Below, piece by piece: positions 24,702-34,633 of a DNA stretch of 64,000 nt. Source of the DNA: JADKHC01 sp047600805 (GTDB taxonomy: Bacteria; Verrucomicrobiota; Verrucomicrobiia; Opitutales; Opitutaceae); assembly GCA_047600805.1 (NCBI GenBank), contig JASGKG010000001.1, positions 4,960,001 through 5,024,000 of the forward strand, read 5' to 3'. Under the pieces are notes generated by a model. It saw only the letters and a list, made by a program, of their open reading frames with translations, ran no database searches and was not told where the DNA came from. The translations under genes and the position numbers were made by a program. How positions within the stretch are numbered: the stretch's first letter is position 1; each line of letters begins with the position of its first letter.

Positions 24702-25598
24702 ATGGAATGGCTAAATTATCATCACCTCCGTTATTTTTGGTGTGTGGCGCGAGAGGGCTCGTTGCTGGCGGCGGCCAAAAAGCTGAATGTCTCCCCGCCT
24801 TCAATCTCTGCACAGATCCGGGGGCTAGAGGAAATGCTCGACGTGAAACTCTTTCGCCGCGACGGCCGCGCGAATGTGCTGACCGATGCGGGCCAACTGA
24901 TCCTGCGTTATGCCGACGAAATTTTTTTGCTTGGGCGCGACATGGTGAGCGCGCTGAAGCAAAGGCCGACGGTGCAAGCTTATCGGTTGCAAGTGGGTGT
25001 TTGTGACTCGTTGCCGAAACTTGTGGCGCAGGCGATCCTAGAACCCGCGATTCTGCTGCCCTCGGTGCAACTGGTGTGTCGCGAGGGGAAACTCGACGAA
25101 CTGCTCGTACAACTCGCGCTTCACCGCCTGGATATCGTGCTCGCGGACGAGCCGGCGGGAAGCAGCGCGAAGGCCAGGGTATTCAATCATTTGCTCGGCG
25201 AATCACGCGTGATTTTTTGCGCGGAGCCCCAACTGGCGAAAAAGCTGAAGCGAGGTTTCCCTGGAAGCTTGGATGGTGCGCCGGCGCTGCTGCCCGCCGA
25301 CCAGATGCCCCTGCGGCGCTTGGTCGAGAACTGGTTTAGGAGCAAGCAAGTGGTTCCAAAGTTGCGTGCGGAATGTGAGGATCTCGCGCTATTGAAGGTC
25401 ATGGCTTCGCGCCGCGGTGGTTTTGTGGCGCTGCCGGAGGCGGTAAAAGAAGAGGCACAGCTGCGCTACGGATTGGTTCCGATCGGCGTGGCGCAAAACT
25501 GTCACGAGCAGTTTTACGCGATCACCGCAGAGCGGAAGATTACGCACCCAACGATTTCGCTGCTGACCTCGCAAGCACAGAAGCTCGTGTTTCGCTGA
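24702..25598 (+). CDS. LysR-family regulator of the NhaR type
   Basis: 298 aa from ATG 24702 (MEWLNYHHLRYFWCVAREG), the exact start style of NhaR; the frame opens 42 bp earlier. The LysR HTH is LLAAAKKLNVSPPSISAQIR, then LEEMLDVKLFRRDGRANVLT. The effector domain has RLQVGVCDSLPKLVAQAILEP and LDIVLADEPA, as in NhaR. In E. coli, NhaR activates the Na+/H+ antiporter gene nhaA with Na+ as signal. No antiporter is near, so its target here is unclear; TerC and HPF are the neighbours. Confidence 0.88.
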   Translation: MEWLNYHHLRYFWCVAREGSLLAAAKKLNVSPPSISAQIRGLEEMLDVKLFRRDGRANVLTDAGQLILRYADEIFLLGRDMVSALKQRPTVQAYRLQVGVCDSLPKLVAQAILEPAILLPSVQLVCREGKLDELLVQLALHRLDIVLADEPAGSSAKARVFNHLLGESRVIFCAEPQLAKKLKRGFPGSLDGAPALLPADQMPLRRLVENWFRSKQVVPKLRAECEDLALLKVMASRRGGFVALPEAVKEEAQLRYGLVPIGVAQNCHEQFYAITAERKITHPTISLLTSQAQKLVFR

Positions 25599-25661
25599 CC
25601 GATCAACACGCTGTAGGCAAGGGCAGCAGCGAAGTGCGATTTTCGGTGATGACGGATTAGC

Positions 25662-28397
25662 TCACGCCGCAGTGCACTTGAATGGCTCTTTTAGTGCATT
25701 TCGAATCGCCAGATCGATTTCTGGAATCGTGAAAGGCTTTGGCACGAAGTTGATTCCCTCTTCCAGTATGCCCTCGTGGACGATGAGGTCCGAGGTGTAT
25801 CCTGAGATGAAGAGCGATTTGATGTGGGGGTGAATTTCCCGGACTTTGGCCTCGAGTTCGCGACCGTTCATTCCGGGCATAACCACGTCGGTGATGAAAA
25901 GATCAATTCGGTCGTGGTGCTGCTCGGCCAAAAGGAGCGCGTCTTTGGAAGTGTTTGCTGCAATCACCGTATAACCCAGGTTCTGGAGGGCATCTTGGGT
26001 AATTTGTAGGATGCTTGGCTCGTCTTCGACCATGAGAATGGTCTCGCCGCCACCTTGAGCACAGAGCGGGCGCTCGACGTTTTCAGAGTCCTTGTCTACG
26101 GAAGAGTGGCGGGGTAAGTAGACGCGCAGAGCCGTGCCCTTGCCGACGTCGCTGTCGACCAAAATAAAACCCTTGTTCTGCTGAACGATGCCGTAGACGG
26201 TGGCGAGACCAAGGCCGGTTCCCTTACCGGCCTCTTTGGTGGTGAAAAATGGTTCGAAAATGTGCTTTTTGATCTCAGCACTCATTCCACAACCATTGTC
26301 GCGCACCATCAGCCGCACGAATTCACCTGCCTGATAGCCGGCGTTGGAGCGGCAGAACTCTTCGTTGAAAGACGCGTTCTGCGTGCTGATGATGATGCGC
26401 CCGTTTCCGTTAATGGCGTCGCGGGCATTGACGCACAGGTTAGTCAGAAGCTGATCGAGCTGGCTGGGATCGAGCTTGGTGGACCAAAGGTCGGGGCCTG
26501 GATTCCAGTGTATCTCGATTTTCTCCCCGATCATGCGCCGGATCATATCGAGAGTTCCACCTATCGCCTGGTTGAGGTGGAGCACCTTGGGGGCGATGGG
26601 TTGCTTGCGCGCGAACGTAAGAAGCCTTTGCGTGAACGATGCCGACCGCTGCGAGCAGCAAATGATTTCGTCAAGCTTCCCATCGATGGGGCGACCTTTT
26701 GCGAGGGCTTGTTGAGCTTCGGCGGCATTGATCTGAATCGCCGTCAGCATGTTGTTGAAATCATGAGCGACTCCTCCGGCGAGTCGTCCGATCTCCTCCA
26801 TCTTCTGGGCCTGAGTGAGCTGGGCACGCAGTTTTTCCCGCTCGGCATCCGCTTGTTTGTGCGACGTGATATCGACCACAATAATCAGCAGGAATTCGAT
26901 TCCGCCAATTTTGATCACGTGGGAAGAGTGAGAGCAAAAGAGGGTGCGACCGTCACGATGTGACAATCTCGTCTCACGATCGTAGGGTGTGCCCGCCAGA
27001 TTGGGATCGAAGAGTGCTGGCGGAAGCCCGAGCTCCTTCCAAGTGTGTGCCAGGAGGCTTTCCCGTGGCTGGCCGAATATCGAAAGGCACGTGCTATTGA
27101 TCTCAATGCAATGGCCGTTTCTGATGTCGTAGATCATCATGCCGATGGGCGCATCGTGGAAAGCGCGCGCGAATTTCTCTTCGCTTTCCTTAAGCCGCTG
27201 TGTGATTCGCCGTCGCTGCAGTATGTTAAGGGCTAGTAGAAACAGCAGCCCCAACAGGACCGTGAAAATAACAGATGTAGCCCAGACGAGGTGCCGGTAT
27301 TTTTTGTAGAAAGAAAATGGTTCGTTGAAAACGTAGCTGTTGGACGGCAAAGCGCTTTGCGGGATTTTATACCGCTTTAGGTAGTTGTAGTCGAAGGCAA
27401 TCCGGCGTGGGGAGCCAATGAAGGCCTGGATGGACGCTGGATCTGATCCGTCGAGAATTCTCTTGGCGATTTTTCCAGCCTCGAGTCCGTGTGTGTAAGC
27501 GTCGACGTAACAAATGCCGAGTGCGCCGAATCCCATCAGGCTTTGATGCGGGGTGAAAACAGGGACCACGCTGTGTTGGATGATCCGTTGCAGTTCGCTT
27601 CGGTTAATGATCCGGCTGCTGCTGTCTCTCCAAAATGACAGATAAAACACCGCGGAATCGGCCGGAAGGCTGGCGAGCATTGCAGCCATTTCTGCCGCGG
27701 ACAAACGGCTGGTAAGCTCTTCCACCAGAATGCCGGGTAGCTCCGCGTCGATCGTTTCCTTGAGGACCGGCAATGTGTCCACTGCATAGGTGGAATCGTC
27801 ACGAATAACATAGAGTTTTTTGAGCCGTGGCAAAAGCTGCCGGATTGAAGCAATGAACGGGCTTAACTCGGTATTCTCCGAGATCCCGGTCATGTTCTGC
27901 AGCTTTGAAAATTCTGCGGGGCGGAATCCGTTGACACCGCAGAACACCACCGGTGTTCCCGGCCAGAGCTGACTGTGGTTGGCCCTTGCGTATTGGTAGG
28001 CCGTCTCGTCGCAGACGATTACCAGATCAAATTTCAGGTGCCGATATTTTACCTTAAGCACCTCGCGAAACGCATTCAGGTACTCGGGGGTCTCGAGCTT
28101 TTTGGCATCCATGTAATCGACGTAGATGTCGATTTTGCCGGGTTCGATCAGCTCGTGATTGATGCCGTCTTGAAGTTCGTTGTCCCATGGGCTGGCTGAG
28201 TGGGAATGGAGCGTGAGGACCAGAGGACGACGGTCAGATAGTTCCATCGGATCGGATTCCGCGCTTGTCCCAGACGGCAGAGCCGATAGCCCGACAATTA
28301 TTGCCACAAATCGCGTTAGTCTGAACAGCGCTACTCCGGAGAGCGCATCAACGAAAGCTATCGCGCGAACGAGAAAGGATGAGTGATTTACATACAT
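25662..28397 (-). CDS. Hybrid histidine kinase with periplasmic-binding-protein-like sensor
   Basis: 911 aa. N-terminal signal/TM about 15-45; periplasmic region about 55-370 resembling ABC substrate-binding protein PF04392 (LVLTLHSHSASPWDNELQDG, FDLVIVCDETAYQYA, TPVVFCGVNGF, GLEAGKIAKRILDG); TM about 372-395 (WATSVIFTVLLGLLFLLAL); PAS about 405-525; HisKA with H545 in GGVAHDFNNML; HATPase_c (LCVNARDAI, DNGCGM, GTGLGLATVYGI); C-terminal receiver about 785-905 (MVEDEPSI, LFITDVVMPGMNG, VPKPF). The signal is probably a small molecule, as in similar hybrid kinases. No partner regulator is adjacent. The 324 bp upstream of its start are non-coding. Confidence 0.9.
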   Translation of the reverse strand: MYVNHSSFLVRAIAFVDALSGVALFRLTRFVAIIVGLSALPSGTSAESDPMELSDRRPLVLTLHSHSASPWDNELQDGINHELIEPGKIDIYVDYMDAKKLETPEYLNAFREVLKVKYRHLKFDLVIVCDETAYQYARANHSQLWPGTPVVFCGVNGFRPAEFSKLQNMTGISENTELSPFIASIRQLLPRLKKLYVIRDDSTYAVDTLPVLKETIDAELPGILVEELTSRLSAAEMAAMLASLPADSAVFYLSFWRDSSSRIINRSELQRIIQHSVVPVFTPHQSLMGFGALGICYVDAYTHGLEAGKIAKRILDGSDPASIQAFIGSPRRIAFDYNYLKRYKIPQSALPSNSYVFNEPFSFYKKYRHLVWATSVIFTVLLGLLFLLALNILQRRRITQRLKESEEKFARAFHDAPIGMMIYDIRNGHCIEINSTCLSIFGQPRESLLAHTWKELGLPPALFDPNLAGTPYDRETRLSHRDGRTLFCSHSSHVIKIGGIEFLLIIVVDITSHKQADAEREKLRAQLTQAQKMEEIGRLAGGVAHDFNNMLTAIQINAAEAQQALAKGRPIDGKLDEIICCSQRSASFTQRLLTFARKQPIAPKVLHLNQAIGGTLDMIRRMIGEKIEIHWNPGPDLWSTKLDPSQLDQLLTNLCVNARDAINGNGRIIISTQNASFNEEFCRSNAGYQAGEFVRLMVRDNGCGMSAEIKKHIFEPFFTTKEAGKGTGLGLATVYGIVQQNKGFILVDSDVGKGTALRVYLPRHSSVDKDSENVERPLCAQGGGETILMVEDEPSILQITQDALQNLGYTVIAANTSKDALLLAEQHHDRIDLFITDVVMPGMNGRELEAKVREIHPHIKSLFISGYTSDLIVHEGILEEGINFVPKPFTIPEIDLAIRNALKEPFKCTAA

Positions 28398-28721
28398 TCA
28401 GCTGAGCTCGGATCAAAACGAGAGCCGGAATGTCGGCTGGACTACCGATAGTAAACGGCAAACCGTGCGAACTCTTGAGTCGTAAGGAGGGGAATAGCTG
28501 GATTCCAAACGTTCTAATATTTGAAAGTAGTGCGTAACTTTTCCAGGAACCGAATCTGGAGGGAGCAGTACGCTTGCAAGTCTCGGTTCCGTGAACGGAT
28601 TGCATGGCTCGTTACACACGACGGACTTCGGTTTTGGCCTCGCGTTTCTCAGGACCGCGGTGGTGCAAACACTCCAGAAAATTTCTTTTGAACCCTTGGC
28701 GTTCTGCTGCCTGATGGCGGG
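28398..28721. other. Intergenic region between hybrid kinase and rapA
   Basis: This 324-bp divergent region should carry the promoters of both flanking genes. Minus-strand frames of 85 and 133 codons lie in it; both overlap the coding sequences at an end, lack a ribosome-binding site and show no recognisable motif, so I do not call them. I see no hairpin with a U tract, tRNA or repeat copy. Confidence 0.5.
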
Positions 28722-31574
28722 ATGCCTTCTGCGTTTGTTGTTGGTCAGCGGTTCATGAGTGAGCGAGAGCCCGAGCTCGGGCTCGGGGCTGTCGCGGCCG
28801 TGGAACGGGCTCAAGTGACAATCGAGTTTCCTGCCACACGCGAAAAACGCATCTACGCAGTTGGCACGCCGGTGCTGAAACGCGTGCGGTTTCGCCTGGG
28901 TGAAACGCTCACGACGCGTGACGGGAAGTCGTTGGTTGTAGAGGAAGTGGACGAGCAGAAGGAGCTCTTGATCTATGCTGGGCAGGGAAAGCGAGTTTGC
29001 GAGGATGCGTTGTCAGATGTGACCAGTGTCAGCCAGCCGCAGGAGCGCTTGATGGCGGCCCAGGTCGATCCAGGCGAAGTGTTTGACCTGCGTTATCGCA
29101 TGCTTCAGGCGCAGGCACGCCTCAGGCAATCCGATGTGCGCGGCTTTCTTGGGGGACGGCTCGAGCTACTGCCGCATCAGTTTTATATCTTGCAGGAGGT
29201 TTCGGCGCGGCAGATTCCGCGGGCATTGCTGGCCGATGAAGTGGGTTTGGGTAAAACCATCGAAGCGTGCCTGATTCTTCAGCGGTTGCTGGTGATCGGC
29301 AAGGCCAAGCGTGTGCTCATCCTCGTGCCGGAGTCGTTGACGCATCAGTGGTTCGTGGAACTGCTGCGTAGATTTAATCTGTGGTTCGGCATCTTCGACG
29401 AGGAACGCTGCGCGGCGACCGAACAAAGTGATCCCGGCACAAATCCGTTTTTGTCCGCGCAGCTCGCTTTGTGCAGCGTGAGCTTTCTCGCAGAGAGTGC
29501 GACGCGCGGCGATCAAGCGGTGCAGGCCGGCTGGGACATGGTCGTCGTCGACGAAGCGCATCATCTGGCGTGGACCCCCGAAGCCGCGAGCGCAAGCTAC
29601 ATGCTCGTCGAGCGGCTGGCGCAGAGTTGTCTGGGCTTGCTGCTGCTCACGGCCACGCCGACGCAGCTCGGCTTGCCGGGGCACTTTGCGCGGCTGCGAT
29701 TGCTTGATCCGGACCGCTATAGCGATTTTGAAAGGTTCGTGGCGGAGTCGGAGCGCTTTGGCGAAGTCGCGGCCATCGCGGAGAAAATCGTCGAACTGAA
29801 ACCGCTCAAGCCGAAGGATCACGCGACGTTGAAGGCGATTTTCAACCGGGCTCCGGAGCAGCTCGCGCAACACCTCGATGCGCTTTCGCAAGGGAAGGCC
29901 GGAGCGCGAGAGGCCCTGCTCAAGACGCTGCTCGATCAGCATGGCACGGGCCGCGTGATGTTTCGCAACACACGTGCAGCGGTGGCGGGTTTCCCCAAAC
30001 GAAAATTCTGTCCGGTGCCGCTCGTCGAAAACAATCTCACTCGGCTGGCTCGCGTGGCGCGCGAGCTCGAAGCGGAAGAAACCGGTGGGGCGGCGAGTAT
30101 TCGTTACTCATTCAAAGACGATCCGCGCATAGAATGGCTCGTAGATTTTCTGAAAGCGAACCGCTCTGAAAAAGTCCTGCTCATCTGCAAATCGCAGCGG
30201 AAGGTCCTGGCGATCGAGGCAGCACTCCAGGAAAAAATGTCCGCGAAGTCGGCACTTTTCTACGAAGATCTGCCTTTGGTGCAGCGCGATCGCAACGCCG
30301 CGTGGTTTGCCGAACCAGATGGTGCGCAACTTTTGATTTGCTCGGAAATCGGCAGCGAAGGGCGAAACTTCCAGTTTGCGCACCATCTCGTGCTTTTCGA
30401 TTTACCCCTGAATCCTGGTTTGTTGGAGCAGCGCATTGGGCGGCTCGATCGCATCGGGCAGACGCAGACGATTCAGATTCATGTGCCGCACCTCGCCGGC
30501 AGCAGCGACGAATACGTCGTCGAGTGGTATCATCGAGGCGTGGAGGCTTTCGAACGGCCCTTGCATAACGGCGACGATTACCAGCGGGCGTTTCGGGAGC
30601 GCGTGCTGGAACTCGCGCTGAAATTCGGTGAAAGCGGCAATTCTGCAGGCAAAGCGGAGTTGGAAAAACTCATCGCGGAGACGAGCGAATTTCGGAAAGA
30701 GCTCACGGCGAAGCTGGCGAAAGGGCGCGACCGGCTTTTGGAAATGACATCTTTTAATCGGCCTGTCGCTGAACGAGTGATCGAACGCATTCGAACCGTG
30801 GACACCGATTTGTTTTTGCGGCGATTTTTGCTGACGCTGCTCGATCATTTCGGTGTGCGTGTGAAGGAAGACGAGAACGGCGACGTGTTTCTTGATCCGA
30901 GTCATGCCTACATCGAAGGGTTCCCCTCGATACCGGCCGACGGCATGCTGGCGACTTTCGAGCGGCGCCGAGCGGCGACGCGGGAGGATATTCGTTTTCT
31001 TTCGGCCGATCATCCACTCGTGCAGGACGCGATCGATCTGCTGGTCCATTCGCAAGCAGGGATGACCGCGTTTAGCTGGATCGCCGCCAATAAACCGAAC
31101 TTGATGCTAGAAGCCATTTTCCTTCTCGAGGCGGTAGCGGAGAGCCGTTGGCACGTGGATCAATTTCTCGCGCCGACGCCGGTGCGCGTGGTGATCGATT
31201 TGCGCGGCCGCGATCTGACTGAAGAACGCGACGCAGTCGCGATCGCTGAAGAAAGCGAGGACGGCGACATCCACCGATTCCTTGAGCGACCGGAGTTCAG
31301 CGCGACGCTGTTGGCGCAAATGATTGAGACTGCGACGAAAGCCGCGGACGTTCGCGCGCAGACTTTGAAAAAGACCGCCGAGAAGAAAGCGCAGGAGGTG
31401 CTTAGCGCGGACTTGAAGCGGTTAGTGGAATTGCGCGCGGTGAACGATCATGTGCGGCCTGAGGAAATCGAACTGGCCCGTGCGCAAATCGAACATACAC
31501 GCGGAGCCATCGCGGAGGCGCGGCTGAGGTTGGATTCCTTGCGATTGATCCTGGAAGGCCCGGAAGAAGTGTAG
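28722..31574 (+). CDS. rapA: RNA polymerase-associated SWI2/SNF2 ATPase RapA
   Basis: 950 aa. It aligns with E. coli RapA from the first residues (VGQRFMSEREPELGLGAV against LGQRWISDTESELGLGTV, from memory), which supports the ATG at 28722. The N-terminal Tudor-like part is followed by the Snf2 ATPase: DEVGLGKT at 172-179, DEAHH at 277-281, LLLTATPTQLG, RVMFRNTRAAVAGFPKR, LICSEIGSEGRNFQFAHH, and GLLEQRIGRLDRIGQ near 570. It remodels stalled RNA polymerase to help recycling. RapA is best known in gammaproteobacteria; presence here is uncommon. A terminator follows directly. Confidence 0.93.
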   Translation: MPSAFVVGQRFMSEREPELGLGAVAAVERAQVTIEFPATREKRIYAVGTPVLKRVRFRLGETLTTRDGKSLVVEEVDEQKELLIYAGQGKRVCEDALSDVTSVSQPQERLMAAQVDPGEVFDLRYRMLQAQARLRQSDVRGFLGGRLELLPHQFYILQEVSARQIPRALLADEVGLGKTIEACLILQRLLVIGKAKRVLILVPESLTHQWFVELLRRFNLWFGIFDEERCAATEQSDPGTNPFLSAQLALCSVSFLAESATRGDQAVQAGWDMVVVDEAHHLAWTPEAASASYMLVERLAQSCLGLLLLTATPTQLGLPGHFARLRLLDPDRYSDFERFVAESERFGEVAAIAEKIVELKPLKPKDHATLKAIFNRAPEQLAQHLDALSQGKAGAREALLKTLLDQHGTGRVMFRNTRAAVAGFPKRKFCPVPLVENNLTRLARVARELEAEETGGAASIRYSFKDDPRIEWLVDFLKANRSEKVLLICKSQRKVLAIEAALQEKMSAKSALFYEDLPLVQRDRNAAWFAEPDGAQLLICSEIGSEGRNFQFAHHLVLFDLPLNPGLLEQRIGRLDRIGQTQTIQIHVPHLAGSSDEYVVEWYHRGVEAFERPLHNGDDYQRAFRERVLELALKFGESGNSAGKAELEKLIAETSEFRKELTAKLAKGRDRLLEMTSFNRPVAERVIERIRTVDTDLFLRRFLLTLLDHFGVRVKEDENGDVFLDPSHAYIEGFPSIPADGMLATFERRRAATREDIRFLSADHPLVQDAIDLLVHSQAGMTAFSWIAANKPNLMLEAIFLLEAVAESRWHVDQFLAPTPVRVVIDLRGRDLTEERDAVAIAEESEDGDIHRFLERPEFSATLLAQMIETATKAADVRAQTLKKTAEKKAQEVLSADLKRLVELRAVNDHVRPEEIELARAQIEHTRGAIAEARLRLDSLRLILEGPEEV

Positions 31575-31593
31575 TTGGAGCCGCTATGAGGTT

Positions 31594-31620
31594 AGGATGC
31601 CTTTTTGAGGTATCCTTTTT
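31594..31620 (+). terminator. Rho-independent terminator after rapA
   Basis: AGGATGCC, loop TTTTTGA, GGTATCCT followed by TTTTGC: an 8-bp stem with one G-U pair and a U tail, beginning 20 bp after the rapA stop. It separates rapA from the helicase gene, whose start is placed downstream (31629 or 31644) because the earlier in-frame start at 31605 lies inside the hairpin. Confidence 0.8.
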
Positions 31621-31628
31621 GCGCAATT

Positions 31629-33344
31629 ATGACAGGGTGGCGCATGCAAAAACGACTTTTCAACGAATTGGGACTCGCGCCAGAGCTGCTGAAAGCGGTC
31701 GACAAAATGGGCTTTGAAGAAGCGTCGCCGATTCAGTCGGCAACGATCCCGGTGGCGCTGGAAGGGCGTGATATCGTGGGACAATCCTCGACGGGCTCGG
31801 GGAAAACCGCCGCATTTGCACTCCCGGCAATTCAGAAGACCGATCCACACGTGCGAGCGGTGCAAGTGCTCGTGCTCTGCCCGACGCGCGAGCTTGCGGT
31901 GCAGGTCGCAGAGGAAGTGGGAAAGCTCGCGCAGTTTAAACGAGGGATTAACGCCGCACCGATTTACGGCGGGCAATCGTACGACCGGCAATTTCGCGCG
32001 TTGGCAGGCGGCGCTCAGATCATCATCGGGACGCCGGGGCGCATAATGGATCACATGGAACGCGGAACGCTGAAGCTGGACAAACTCAGCGTGGCGATCT
32101 TGGACGAGGCGGATCGGATGCTCGACATGGGCTTTCGCGACGACATCGACAAAATCCTCAGTGCGGCTTCCCCGGAGCGGCAGACACTGTTTTTCTCGGC
32201 GACCATGCCCAAGCCGATCCAACAGCTTATCCACAATCATGCCAAGAACCCGGAGTGGATCAAGATCGAGGCGCTCGCGCAAAACGCGCCGCAGGTCGAC
32301 CAAGTTTACTACGAAGTCGAGCGTCGCTCGAAGATCGAAATTTTGACGCGATTAATCGACCTCAATGATTTTCGCTACGGCATTATTTTTTGCAGCACGA
32401 AGATCATGGTCGACGAACTCGACGAACATCTGCACGCGCGCGGCTATGCGACGGATCGGCTGCACGGCGACATCAGCCAGGCACAGCGAAACCGCGTGAT
32501 GGAGAAATTCCGGCGGCGCGGCTTTGAGTTTCTTGTCGCGACGGACGTGGCGGCGCGCGGACTCGACGTCGACGATCTGGAAGTGGTTTTCAATTATGAC
32601 CTGCCGAACGACGCGGAGGATTACACGCACCGCATCGGTCGCACCGGGCGCGCGGGAAAATCGGGCAGGGCAATCACCTTCGTGGCGGGACGCGAAATTT
32701 ATAAGCTCCAGAATATGGTTCGGTTTGCGAAGCTGAAAATCCGCCGCGAAAATATTCCTTCGCTCGATCAAGTCGAAGAGGCGCGGGAGAACGTATTCTT
32801 TGAAAAGCTCCGCGGGATTTTGAACGCCGGTGAATTTCCGAAACAAGACCGAATGATCGATCGACTGCTGGAGCAAGGCTACGCCTCCACTGACATCGCG
32901 TCGGCACTGATTCACATGATCGCAAACGGCGAGAAAGCAGGCGAGCGATCGGCTCCTGAGCTTTCACGTGCCGAAAAGGAAACACCTCAGGAAAAGCCGG
33001 CAATTCCGGCGAGCCTGCCCGATTGGGATAAGGAAGATGCGCCACGAAACATTCCGCAGAAGAAAAAGAAATACGAAAGACCAGCCCGCACCGGACGCGA
33101 AGCCGGCATGGTGCAGCTTCTGATGAGCGTGGGACGTCGGCAAATGGTGACGCCGGCCGATGTCGTCGGAAAAATAGCGGGCGTCACGCGTTTGCCGGCC
33201 AGCGTCGTAGGGGCGATCGACATTCATGAAGCGAGTCTGCTCGTGGATGTGGCGGAAGAACACGCCGATCTCGTGGTCGCGAAGCTGAACGGAATTCGCG
33301 TGAAAGGTGAGACGCTGAAAGTGATGCGCCACACGAGCACGTAA
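31629..33344 (+). CDS. DEAD-box RNA helicase (DeaD/CsdA-like)
   Basis: 571 aa from ATG 31629, or 566 from ATG 31644 (MQKRLFNELGL). RecA-like core with Q-motif GFEEASPIQ, motif I TGSGKT (55-60), PTRELA, DEAD at about 159-162 (LDEADRML), SAT, TDVAARGLDVD and HRIGRTGRAG near 335. After an acidic/basic linker (KKKKYERP), the C-terminal DbpA-like RNA-binding domain (MVQLLMSVGRRQMVTPADVV ... IRVKGETLKVM) spans about 495-570. CsdA-type helicases act on structured RNA, ribosome assembly and cold adaptation. Stop codon is 9 bp from the convergent glycosyltransferase stop. Confidence 0.9.
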   Translation: MTGWRMQKRLFNELGLAPELLKAVDKMGFEEASPIQSATIPVALEGRDIVGQSSTGSGKTAAFALPAIQKTDPHVRAVQVLVLCPTRELAVQVAEEVGKLAQFKRGINAAPIYGGQSYDRQFRALAGGAQIIIGTPGRIMDHMERGTLKLDKLSVAILDEADRMLDMGFRDDIDKILSAASPERQTLFFSATMPKPIQQLIHNHAKNPEWIKIEALAQNAPQVDQVYYEVERRSKIEILTRLIDLNDFRYGIIFCSTKIMVDELDEHLHARGYATDRLHGDISQAQRNRVMEKFRRRGFEFLVATDVAARGLDVDDLEVVFNYDLPNDAEDYTHRIGRTGRAGKSGRAITFVAGREIYKLQNMVRFAKLKIRRENIPSLDQVEEARENVFFEKLRGILNAGEFPKQDRMIDRLLEQGYASTDIASALIHMIANGEKAGERSAPELSRAEKETPQEKPAIPASLPDWDKEDAPRNIPQKKKKYERPARTGREAGMVQLLMSVGRRQMVTPADVVGKIAGVTRLPASVVGAIDIHEASLLVDVAEEHADLVVAKLNGIRVKGETLKVMRHTST

Positions 33345-33353
33345 GACTCGGGC

Positions 33354-34463
33354 TCAGTCGCTTGAGACAGGGCTGAGCATCTCCGGCTGTTTTTCTGTTT
33401 CGGCGTCGGTCGCTCGCGCGCTAAACCGGCGGATAAACGACATGATTTTCCCGGAGTATTTGCCGAAACCGAAGCGACCGGCAATGAAGCAAGGCCCGAC
33501 CCTCAACCAGTCGCTACCGAAAATGAAACGCGGCAGAAGCGCGCGCCAGAACCCGTGCCAACAGCGCATGCTGGAATACGGCACGTCGAAATTGGGTCGA
33601 TAGAATCTGATTAGGTTGAGTGCGTCCTGTAGCGCGTACCAGTAGCGGCCGTAAATGCGCTGGCGGAGCTTCCAAGGCATGATGCCGTATTCGAGCTGTC
33701 CGGATTGAAAAAAGCGGAGGCCGATACTGGGACGGAAACGGGCGAAATGGAAAACTTCCAGTGGCTCTTGATCGACGAACACGCGGTGCTGATCGAACGC
33801 GTAGTGATATTGAGACCAATTCCATGGGGCGAGGTTGAGCCCCTTGCGACGGGAAATGCACAGAGCATCCCGCAACTGAGCCGGCCACGCATCGAGGTAC
33901 TTCTGGTCCGCGTATTTCCCTTCCTCAACGCGGTCAAAGCACCAAGCCAGACAATCCTTGCGCCAACGCTCGAGGCATTTTCTCCCAAGGGAATCGTTGC
34001 GGAAAACCAAAATGCCGACGTTGAAGCGGCCGCAACGTTCGAGGTGGTTTAGGTACGGCGGATAGTTGTGCTCGGTGATGAACACGCTGGCGTTGCCCAT
34101 TTCCTCAAAGAGGGCGGCGGGGTCTTCGAAGAACAACATGTCGGCATCGACGTAGGTGATGCGATCGATTGCTGGATTTTCGCGCAAGACGTGAAGCGGC
34201 CAGCACGGTGAAAGGGTGAAATAATATTCGACGAGGTCGCGGTTGCCCTTGGCCTCGAGGAGTTCGGGGTCCCGTTTTTCCAGCGCGGAGAGTTCGACTA
34301 CGCGCATCCGTGGATCGTCGAGTTCCCGTAGGAATTCGGTCGTAAACGCATCCAGACTCAACACCCAAAGCGTACTCGACCGGTCGTGTTCACGAAGAGA
34401 GGTCGCCATTGCGAGTCCTTGGATCAAAAAGCGACGATCGAAATAAGTGCAGTAATGGGTCAT
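33354..34463 (-). CDS. Glycosyltransferase, GT8-like
   Basis: 369 aa. It opens MTHYCTYFDRRFLIQGLAMA, then LREHDRSSTLWVLSLD. The nucleotide-sugar motif DxD is seen as YVDADMLFFEDPA near residue 105, followed by VGILVFRNDSLG and NLAPWNWSQYHY. The C-terminus has LEVFHFARFRP, and basic stretches without TM helices. It looks like a glycosyltransferase that retains configuration, acting on surface polysaccharide precursors. It is the last gene after a TIGR04325-type methyltransferase, with a 170-bp gap, so it may have its own promoter. Confidence 0.82.
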   Translation of the reverse strand: MTHYCTYFDRRFLIQGLAMATSLREHDRSSTLWVLSLDAFTTEFLRELDDPRMRVVELSALEKRDPELLEAKGNRDLVEYYFTLSPCWPLHVLRENPAIDRITYVDADMLFFEDPAALFEEMGNASVFITEHNYPPYLNHLERCGRFNVGILVFRNDSLGRKCLERWRKDCLAWCFDRVEEGKYADQKYLDAWPAQLRDALCISRRKGLNLAPWNWSQYHYAFDQHRVFVDQEPLEVFHFARFRPSIGLRFFQSGQLEYGIMPWKLRQRIYGRYWYALQDALNLIRFYRPNFDVPYSSMRCWHGFWRALLPRFIFGSDWLRVGPCFIAGRFGFGKYSGKIMSFIRRFSARATDAETEKQPEMLSPVSSD

Positions 34464-34633
34464 TCGCGGAAACCCCGTTCGCTTCTGCAGGGGTGAGGGT
34501 GTTAGCGTGACTTAAGCGCAAGCGAGGTGTTTTGCCAGTAACGCCAGCAAAAAAACCACCAATTTTTTAATCGCTGCCAAAAACTTGCAGATGCCCTCGA
34601 TGAAACAGTGTGAAACTAGCAGATATCGCTAAA

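Noticed and set aside
28413..28814. 133-codon minus-strand frame upstream of the hybrid kinase
   Set aside because: It crosses into rapA on the opposite strand and shows no motif or ribosome-binding site.
31605..31628. Helicase start at 31605
   Set aside because: It lies inside the terminator hairpin; starts at 31629 or 31644 are better.
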